From assembly GCF_964204865.1 (NCBI RefSeq), contig NC_135260.1, positions 5,828,001-5,892,000 of the forward strand: a stretch of 64,000 bases of DNA. Reading direction: 5' to 3'. This DNA comes from Styela clava. Taxonomy: Eukaryota; Chordata; Ascidiacea; Stolidobranchia; Styelidae. Below are positions 56,001 through 64,000 of the stretch, in pieces; within the stretch, counting starts at the first letter, position 1; each line of letters starts with the position of its first letter. The position numbers and the translations under genes are program-made. The notes under the pieces were generated by a model, which was not told where the DNA came from, ran no database searches, and was given only the letters and a program-made list of their open reading frames with translations.

Positions 56001-59000
56001 AACCTTTGATTTACTATTTGTAAGAATGACATAACAGCCTAGTGAGAAAACAAATTCGGCGCTCCAGAAGTATGTGCACCAATATGGAGGTAACTAATTT
56101 TGTTCGTCTACTTTACATCAAGTTGTGTAAAGGGATGGAAGCCTATGGGCAGGGGGTTATTTACTTGGCTAACACAGACAGTCCCCGAACTCGTAACAGA
56201 ACTAAAATAAAGAAAATCGAAATAAAATTATGGCCTAACCCTAACCTGGTACACACACTACGAGAGTACCACAAATTCTGTCCAAAACAGTTAATTTTGA
56301 GCAAGTCCAAGTCCATGCAAAAATCGGATCAGTATCCAGAGTCAGATAGAAGGTTATTGCCATATGAGAAGTCCCATCCCCCAGTATTATTATGAATAAT
56401 CCATTCTACATATCCTGAATCGGGCCATTCCTAATATCAGAAAAAATAAATGAAAATGATTCAGCTTTGCAACTGGGATAATTGAATTGTTTATCCCTCG
56501 TTGTCACAATGTTACCACCCCCATAGGAATTTGACTTGTCAAAATGCAATATTTGGCACAGTATTCAATTGGTTTTTAATGTTGTTATAAATCTACATTA
56601 TGACCTTGCAGTACACTGTCTGTGGCAACTCAAATATCCAATTCACTTATCAAATTTATTATAAAAAGATCTTGGAGAATCTGCTTTGAAAAGCGGAATG
56701 TTGATATGAATGTTGATAAGCGGACAGTAGATATAATTGACAACTCAAATATTCAATTCATCAATTTATTCATAATAAAAAGATGAGTTTTGAGATACAG
56801 ACAGGTGATAGATTTTTCACACAGACACAGTCAATAACTAATTGAAGAGTATTAATAACTGAAGATCAAAGCAAACCATATGCTACTATTAATAAATATT
56901 CAGTTCACATATCAAAGTTCTTTAAAAAAAATTCTAGTGGACCAGTTCTGAGATACAGATTGTTGATATTTATATATATATGCAGTCAACAACTACTGAT
57001 AATTTTACTGATTACTTTACTGATAATCAAAGCAAACCATTCACTGTTAAAAAACATTCAGTTCACATATATTAGATGTATTTTTAATAAAATTTTAGAG
57101 GACAATTTTGAGAGACAGATTGTGATAATTATATACATGCAGTCAACAACTAATTGACGACGATTTACTGATGATCAAAGCAAACCATTCACTATTCATA
57201 AATAACCCCATTCTCACATTCTAGGTGTAAATTAGGCTTATTGACAACATTTCCTACAACTACATACATGTTAGTCATAATATACATAGCGTGAATGAGC
57301 CCAATTACCACATTGTAAAACATGGCACTTCGTCATGTTATTACCCTACGTTATGCATAGATAACAAGTTTTATCATTGCAGGCACATGAATTTGGATAT
57401 TGGAGAAACCATGACAGAAACATATCAAATATAAATTTGACCTGTATAATTCAAAGCTAATCGATGCATTCCCAAATGGAACATTTTTTGAACAATTATA
57501 CATATGCCCAACTTTGCCTGACAGAATTTGAATTTTTGATACGGTTGAGTTGCCACTGACATATGAAAATACTTTTATGTGTGTAAAATTTGTATTCTGT
57601 GCAGCAAACATCGATTTGTTCCCAGAACGCATTTGTAATACAGTATTCTAGAATAGCAAACTATTCAAACTTTGAATTTAGACACTCCAGTCTCCAGTAT
57701 TATTTTTATTGATTGATTCAGTGTGAGCAGAATAAATATACAGAAATATTGTAACAGATTTTGGACAAAAACAGAAACCAAATCGAAAAGGGAAATAAAC
57801 TCTTGCTCATGCTGCAAGCATGGGAGGAGTATAATATAGTCCCACACTGCAAATGACTAAATGAGCGAAACCAATCAATATATGAATATATTCTAACTTG
57901 TTTATTGATTTGAATATTACAATTCTATGGTTTCCTAAAATTCGGAATATTAAATTAGCAAAATTTGTCGGCAACAAAATGTAGAAAGATAATTTTTTAT
58001 TTTATAATTTGATTAAAGATAATTTTTTGTCAAAAACTAACAAAAACAATTATTTTTCAAAGCTATGCAATTATAACCCTATGAAGTGCTTGATATAAAA
58101 TTTGCCACAAATTATGAATTTAAATATTCTATTTCAAAATTCAATATTCCGTGCAGCCTGGAGCAGTCACTTGGTAATTTCATATAGCGTTACAAGAAAA
58201 CATAAGGCTTCAATTTCACATGGAAATTTTTTGTGTCGACTCAGGCGATACCGGAAATATTTCCTGTATGATAGAACGATTGGTGATCTTTTACTTGGCA
58301 CACAGGAACACAATTTACCGCAACTCGACATGTACTCAGTATTAAATAAGGTTCTCTGCATTATTAAAGGAATTCAAATTTCAAATTTTAAAGAAATTTT
58401 TTCCACGTATTCATATGGTCAAAAACATATGGTCAATCGCACAACTAACCAACTTCAGACATCTAACAGGTCCATATGAAAAATTTCTTTTTTCCGTGCG
58501 AGAAAGGCAGAAGAACGCGACTATTGCTTAGTCTTGCAGTAATATAGGTACCGACCGAAACGGTGAAAGCTCTGTGGCTTGCACCTGGTCCGCACCATTA
58601 CTATCAGTGCATGCTAATCCAGAAACTAATCACAGAACCACGATAAAAAACAATACTATACACACCATATATTTAGGCACACATTTGACAGTAACCCAGC
58701 CATGTACTGAGTACTCAAGATCAAAGATCATAATACAGCTAAGTATTATCCAATTAAGTTTTGAAGAAATTTGAATTAAATATTACCATTATTAACATTT
58801 TTCATTATTAATCAAATGGCTGATTGCACAACACAACTTTGAAAGACAAAAAGATATTGAAGTCTTACTTTACAATTTCACGAATATATTTCTTCCATAT
58901 TAAACTAATTTCATTAACATATTCACCCCTGTGTTTAAATGAACACTTACGAGTTTTTGTTGTTGATTTAAATAATCACAGGATAAGACATTAGACAACT

Positions 59001-61757
59001 TAAACGTATGGAGTACCATGAACTCTCATGCAGTTACCAGTTTATGTCGGTAATAGGAATAGTTAGCCAAATTATTTGTTTCAGATACAAAGTCAATATC
59101 TATCCAGAGAAAGCTACGTAAAAACTCAAATAAATAGTTGCCAAACTGAAGGGTCGGCTCATAACTCTGATCGCACTAAAAGTTCGGCTGATACGTGCAT
59201 AACTTGATAAAAGTAAAACATAACAATAATGGTCATCATTTCCATTAATTCTCTTCTGCAACCATTTACTGTAATAGGTGCGTACGACGTGGTGGCTTAT
59301 ATGTTGGGTGGCTTATATGTGAATTTTTATAAATTCGGGGGGTCAGCTTTTATTAAAAATGAAAAGAGTCTGATCAATCTTTAATGATTGATTTCTAAAT
59401 GTTACATCTTTTTGTTAGAGCGTTGCGGACGAATATTATTTTTGCCATGAAGGGCAATTAGAAACATCTATATGTGTGAGACGGCATTTTCAGCACCAAT
59501 ATTAAGACAAAAAACAGGCCCGGACTTGCGTTGAATCGGCGCTACGAGTTTTCTTGTCACAAATTGCTACAACAATTGTTAGATTGTGCAGTCGAAAGTA
59601 ATCTCATCCAACACATTAATATTGTATGCGTTGCAAATGAAGCCATACTTCCTCATTGTTAGGGACGGGAATACTGTATAGATTGGGGTCCGTGAAAAAT
59701 AAGATTCATAAGATTCTGAAATAGGGGTTCGCGGCCTAAAAATTTTGGGAGCCACTGCATTAATTTACATAAAATAAAGCTAATGTAGGTCACAGAAAAT
59801 ATATGACTTCACCAGCCATAAACCAAGTAAGCCTACTACAAAACCACAATAAAAGAAACAATACTACATAATAACCTAGACCTAGACTGCTACTTTATAT
59901 TTATTATATAACACTCTCAGGTGTCAACCAGACAAAAACAAGTAAACAAATTGAGAATCTACCTGAATTGTTTCTTGTTTGGGGGCAATGTTGGTGAAAA
60001 TGTTCCTGATTTTGTAAATGCTGATTTGTGTTCTCTGTTTGGACTCTGGTTAAAATGATCTGAAATTATGAAATATAGCATCTTACATATAAGGTAACAT
60101 TTTATGCATAATACAGAGATAAGAGTTCTCTAAACTGATAACTTTTAGTTGTGAAGCATTTATAAGATGATAATCTGTATGGCTAATCAGTAACGGCTTC
60201 CTTCGCCATCAAGCCCATGCATCTGAAACAAATAACTGGCAACTAATCCCATTCCCAACATGGACTGGTAATCGGACGAAAGGTCGTGGTTCATCATAAT
60301 GATTAAGTCATCTTATCGGATTTCCTCTCCCCCAAGAAATGTATTTCAAACAAATGACGTCAGTGTTTCATAATAAAAACAGTCTTTTCCCAGATGACAA
60401 TTGAGAAACAACATCATATATTAAATTGAGTATTGATTTTCATAATACTGATTATGATAAGTATGGATGAGGTTGTGCAAGTTCACAAATATTGATCCAG
60501 TGTTTTGGTTGGATTTTAGTATTTTGATTACAATTTACATGTTTGAACAGTTTCAATAAGAATGACTGATATTATAGATTTACTACGATTACATTCGTTT
60601 CAAAAAAATGAAATTTTACTTGCATTAGAAAATAAGAAAATAAACCTTCAAATGACTAATTTTCATAATTAACTGTTAAATTACCATAATTATTTTATGA
60701 TGTACACTATGATAAGTAAATGGGTGTGTTCAACTCAGATGAATTATTTGATACTATGTTATTAAATCCCAAAAAATGATAAATCATTCCTGAATAGTTA
60801 TATTTTAAAATTATGTTAGGCCTACTGACTTTGAAATAGTGCAAAATACATCCAGATCCGAATGAATCTTTTTAATAATATTTCATAAGCACTCCAAATA
60901 ATTATTTTTATATACAACCCTTTTGATTGAATGATAAATAAGGAAAGGATAATTCATCATTAACTATATGACAAGTCAAAAATCATCGCAAAATTGCATC
61001 TGGTATAAAAATACGAACCATTCTTAGAATCCAGGTAGCTATGAGTGAGATCCACAGATTGATGACGAGACACTGTTCGTGGTGAGGGGGTGTGTTGACC
61101 CCATGGATGACCTGAAGTTCGGGAAGGACTTCCACTCGATCTCAGACCAAGTGAATTTGTCCGATAAACGGATTCCTGGGAGGTTTTAATAGACGGACTG
61201 ATTGAAGACTGAGAGGATAGATGGTTTCCTGAAGATTTTTCAGATGATTTCTGGATGATAATAAAATATTTTAGTATATTCTCAATTCTTTGGTGCGTTA
61301 TCCCAGTCCAAAGTTTCTCATACTGGTCCCTCTAGGGCGCTAGAGAGCAGTTCTTTAGGATCTACAAGCAAAAGCTCTCGCAATGACTACATTAATTTAA
61401 AGTAAATGATGATTGTTCAAATTATTTGACTCTAATGCATTTATTCTTTTACTTTTATTTATGTTATTAATAAACGTTGTGCATAAATAACCAAGGGTTG
61501 AGAGTCAAGAATGTCAAGGATGTATTGAGTGCTAAAACCCAAATCAGAGGTGGCAAATTTGTTAGGTTTTTTTAAACCAGTCAGAAAAACCATGGAAGAT
61601 ATATATCATGGTTTAAAAGGGTTGAGTTTGAAGAAGATAAAACATAAAATATCAACAGGAACAATAAATTAGACAATTTAATTACCTTTTTATTGCTGTT
61701 ATTAAAGTTAAGCCAAGCTGGAGAAAAATCTACAGCTTCGTGAGGATCTTTTGCCAT
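50044..61757 (-). CDS. GPBP1: Vasculin / GC-rich promoter-binding protein 1 family, 9 exons, 480 aa
   Basis: Vasculin-family proteins (GPBP1, GPBP1L1) are nuclear and have been described as binding GC-rich promoters. Exons in transcript order: 61686-61757, 61019-61250, 59963-60059, 52931-53076, 52587-52711, 51969-52094, 51402-51507, 50774-51014, 50044-50341; all borders are GT..AG and all phases fit, giving 480 residues, the family's usual length. Diagnostic pieces are the N-terminal VDFSPAWLNFNNSN, the central IDADFPSLSD, SIYKTLVPKAAV, NHFLKALRQTDGEVDD, and the C-terminal SSSLEAEHRLLREMGWKCSD with APLTEDEIKEFQMRCNGI. The chain ends in an acidic DDDNLSDNEF. Most of the rest is Ser/Pro-rich and likely disordered. 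The ATG is preceded directly by GTGCTCAG, a possible splice acceptor. Exon 2's donor (GTTCGT) is the weakest junction. I cannot separate GPBP1 from GPBP1L1; a single pre-duplication ancestor is likely. Intron 3 (53077-59962) carries the large repeats. Confidence 0.93.
51797..51885 (-). mobile_element. Deleted GGCGCTCC MITE in vasculin intron
   Basis: GGTACTACCGTATAATGTAC, CAAGTTAGGGTTAGGCCATA join directly to CCTCCATATTGGTACAAACA and TTCTGGAGCGCC, with the middle lost. Confidence 0.6.
53248..53693 (+). repeat. 37-bp minisatellite, 12 units, with 148-bp higher-order period
   Basis: The unit is GATCAGAGTTATGTGCGTAT followed by AAGCTAATTTTTTGTTC. Variants (AGAT versus AGTT, GCATA versus GCGTA, CTGTGC versus CGTTC) recur every four units: TTCGTTC-GATCAGAGATATG junctions start at 53284, 53432 and 53580, exactly 148 bp apart. 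Unit 11 carries an insertion giving GTTACCGTATGTGCG. It lies in vasculin intron 3. Confidence 0.92.
54002..54184. mobile_element. hAT-type element, 183 bp, exact 8-bp target duplication
   Basis: CTGGGTGGTCCAA and TTGGACCACCCTG are inverted ends; CTATAAAG flanks both sides (53994-54001 and 54185-54192). The right part is copied again in the tandem duplication (55523-55635), without its left end. Confidence 0.85.
54607..54819 (+). mobile_element. GGCGCTCC MITE within duplicated segment
   Basis: It runs from GGCGCTCCAGAAGTATGTGC to ACACACTACGAGAGTACC with all family landmarks, and is repeated exactly at 56058-56270 by the tandem duplication. Confidence 0.75.
56058..56270 (+). mobile_element. 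Duplicate of the MITE at 54607
   Basis: It is offset by 1,451 bp from the first and arose by the segmental duplication, not by transposition. Confidence 0.75.
56828..57210 (+). repeat. Diverged ~156-bp tandem array
   Basis: CAGTCAA(T/C)AACTA starts units at 56828, 56983 and 57140; each contains GATCAAAGCAAACCAT and TTCAGTTCACATAT. More degraded units extend left into the duplicated segment (ACTCAAATATCCAATTCAC, GAGATACAGA). Confidence 0.75.
59020..59095. repeat. SINE fragment in vasculin intron
   Basis: GTTACCAGTTTATGTCGGTA, AATAGTTAGCCAAATTATTT and GTTTCAGATACAAAGTC follow the SINE body order. Confidence 0.5.
59155..59360. repeat. Relic related to the minisatellite and the CCGTATTTTC element
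   Basis: The inverse of 59155-59215 contains GTGCGATCAGAGTTATGAGC, like a minisatellite unit. 59280-59360 (GGTGGCTTATATG, GAATTTTTATAAATTC) resembles the inverted left part of the element at 39974. Confidence 0.45.
60180..60345. repeat. SINE fragment in vasculin intron
   Basis: GTAACGGCTTCCTTCGCCAT, CCCATGCATCTGAAACAAAT, CATGGACTGGTAATCGGACG and TTATCGGATTTCCTCTCCCC follow the SINE order in the minus-strand sense. Confidence 0.65.
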
Positions 61758-64000
61758 TTCTGAGCACGGGGCATGATAACCCCGATGCTCTTTTAAACTT
61801 CCAAGATTGAGTTTGCTAATAATTCCAGAGGAGAAAAATGTTTAAAAATCGAACGACATGAAACTCTGCGTTTATCTTGTTCCCCGGATATTAGGTATTG
61901 ACCAACAAGTTCTCGAAGATGATCAATTATTATGACGAAGATATTGTCGCCATGCAATGAAGAATTTAATATTTACAATGCTGAAACAAGGTCCAAACTT
62001 GTGTCGAGAAGACCTTGTTAAAATTAAGTTGTCAGTGTCGCCAATCTTTGTGTGTGTGTGCTTTAATGCTTCTTGTATTTCTTCCTGATTATTATTTCAG
62101 TTGTTTTTTTTTTCCTTTTTTATACCAGAAGATTTTTCGTTGTATTCACTTCAGTGAATTTGCCTTGACATTGGATGAGTCCTATTAAGCTTTTAGTATG
62201 TTGTTCCAGCAGAATTTCTTATCGATAATATTTTTTTTTACGATTGCTGCAGAACTTCTTTTTTTGGAAGATTGGAACAAAGCAATAGAGTTTGGGCAGA
62301 ATATTATGATCTCCTTTCAATTCAGTAAATTGAGATTCGAAGGTAATTATGAAGTTTGTGCAGTGGCGAGCTCCAAGGCCAAGAGGCAGATGATATCCGT
62401 GTATTTTTTCCAGTATCAGCATAAAATTCTTAAAAAATCACTATCACTGTTACTATTCAGAAATAAAATAATATATATAGCAGTATATTCTATGCAGTTC
62501 CTGTTAAAAGAATACAGTAGTAACGTTATCGTTTCTGCGGTTTCAGCAAGATTCTCTTAAAAAGTTTGGAGTAAAAACATCAAAGTAATGAAGTAGAAAA
62601 ATTTATTATAATACTGTAATATATTTAGGAAATGTTATTCCAGTAATATTTCATAAAAACAACATAACATTAACATGCGGTACCGGTACGGTAATAACTA
62701 TTGCAGTAACGGTAGACTATTACTGGCATTAATTTCCAGTACTGCAGTAATGGAATTTATTTTCAATTGAGACACAACTCCATATAGCATACGGTACCGT
62801 ACCACACTACCGCTGCCCTCTACCACACGTTCAAAAATTCATCACCAACAAACCTAGATTACAGGTAACGGTAGACTGTTTTCCGGTACCGTACCGCTGC
62901 ACACAGTGATAGTTTTCCTTCCTCCAGAGCGAAATAGTTTTGCGCATAGAAATCTGGAAAAAACGGTACCTTTTTTTTTTTTTTGTAAACAACAACAACA
63001 ACAACCAACAACGACAGTTAACCCGTAACTTACTCGTACGGGTCTCATGTAGTTTAGTAAAATTGTCTGGTGACAGGCAAACTACAGAACGATGGTACAT
63101 GGTAGTTGCGCACGAACGATACATAATACAAGATCATAATTATCATTTGCCTGCGATGCAGAAAGTCTGTCATCAAGGCACGTTAGAGCTGCCATAAGCG
63201 TTTTGTCGATGCTGGTATAATTCCAATTTTCTGTTGTAATACTGGTATTTTGCTTTCCATAAACTTATATATTTAAATATATTATTTTTATTATATAAGA
63301 ATTGCTATTTTTATCATATTTTGCTTGAAAGTGATTAAATTCACGAATTCCACGAGAGACAACAGAGAGTTTAGAATGTCCTCAAGAGGGCGATAACGAA
63401 GAATAAACATTTTAATGCATCCGCGAGTAGGCGCTCACGAGCTGTTAAAATTTTGGCTGGAGAACGCCACCTTGACCCTAAGAATGTAAACAACAAGGTT
63501 GCTTATACAGAGAATCATGACTTCTCCAGCGTGGCTAATAGTTAGTATATAAATAAATAACCATTCAATGTACATGACAAAATGGAATTCGGTCGTATAG
63601 AAAGCGTACCACACACGCTGTTGCGCGTGAGAGTAAAAGAAACATTCAACCAGAACTTTATATTGTGTCGTTGTGAACGTTGAGTGATGGAGAAACTAAA
63701 TCGTAGATTAGTTGTTCATTTGAAAAATTTTGCGTTTCGAAGTTTCAAAATTTTGATAAACGATAGTTGACATCATGGAGTTTTGCACTTCGAAATAAAT
63801 CAGTTGACATTCGAATCAAATTATGAATTTTTATATAGAAAATATTATATAATCCACCGACCGATCATGTTAGAGACTAAATTTTTATACTTTCGGAAAC
63901 AGAGATACCGTTATTAGACACGGAGTAGACTTGTGTATAAGTTGCCTCAAATTATTGTTATTTTTGCATTAGTATTTGTCGTTGTTGTCGCTAACAAAAT
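61758..64000. other. Upstream flank of vasculin
   Basis: No recognised gene. Open frames at 62198-62560 and 62831-63197 show no family features. A cluster of GGTACCGTACC-like motifs lies at 62680-62910, and simple AAC repeats at about 62987-63006. The 5' UTR and promoter of vasculin should lie in the first few hundred bases. Confidence 0.5.
62680..62910. repeat. Cluster of GGTACC/ACGGTA motifs
   Basis: GCGGTACCGGTACGGTAATA, TACGGTACCGTACCACACTA, CAGTAACGGTAGACTATTAC, GTAACGGTAGACTGT and CCGGTACCGTACCGCTGCAC occur within 230 bases; several are palindromic. Confidence 0.6.

Larger units (their letters stand above)
54072..56973 (+). repeat. 1,451-bp tandem duplication, apparently identical copies
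   Basis: 54072-55522 and 55523-56973 are head-to-tail copies. Every stretch I compared is the same, including the MITE at +536 and the AAGCGGAATGTTGATATGAA region. The left break falls inside the hAT element, the right break in a tandem array after GATATTTAT. At most one base of homology is seen at the join. It lies in vasculin intron 3. Confidence 0.93.

Noticed and set aside
58102..58479. Plus-strand 125-codon frame in vasculin intron 3
   Set aside because: No recognisable domain, AT-rich codons, and it lies inside a phase-consistent intron on the opposite strand.
62198..62560. Plus-strand 120-codon frame upstream of vasculin
   Set aside because: No family features, start context or splice signals; probably chance.

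Overview
This is nuclear DNA of an invertebrate animal. Genes are split by many short introns with ordinary GT..AG borders, the sequence is AT-rich, and introns and spacers are packed with small non-autonomous transposons. The protein set (NOL6, UQCC2, DPY30, HDHD3, vasculin/GPBP1, a leucine-rich-repeat membrane protein and a C-type lectin) is animal. Gene density, intron size and repeat style would suit a tunicate, but that is an inference; nothing in the window fixes the species.

Layout. 1-4.2 kb (+): the last three exons of a leucine-rich-repeat single-pass membrane protein with a very long Ser/Pro-rich tail; its 5' exons lie outside the window. 4.2-11.8 kb: intergenic, with at least four hAT-like elements, a TA-flanked MITE and a local duplication. 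11.8-14.7 kb (+): a four-exon secreted coiled-coil C-type lectin. 14.7-17.5 kb: MITEs and SINE pieces. 17.5-37.0 kb (-): the whole NOL6 (Utp22/Nrap) gene, reconstructed here as 24 exons with matching splice phases, except for a one-base problem at exon 16. 37.5-37.8 kb (-): UQCC2. 39.5-39.8 kb (-): DPY30. 40.0-41.8 kb: a nested transposon. 42.1-43.7 kb: two weak coding candidates. 44.6-45.4 kb (+): HDHD3. 45.4-50.0 kb: intergenic. 50.0-61.8 kb (-): vasculin (GPBP1 family), reconstructed as 9 exons; its 6.9-kb intron 3 holds a higher-order minisatellite and an apparently exact 1,451-bp tandem duplication. 61.8-64.0 kb: upstream flank with GGTACC-rich and simple repeats.

The genes are mostly housekeeping (ribosome biogenesis, complex III assembly, H3K4 methyltransferase core, promoter binding) and do not form an obvious pathway. 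I did not find a convincing new molecular system. The most useful observations are the complete gene models, the NOL6 exon 16 discrepancy, the recent tandem duplication, the higher-order minisatellite and the hAT elements with clear 8-bp target duplications. All identifications come from reading translated exons and remembered family features; no database search was run.
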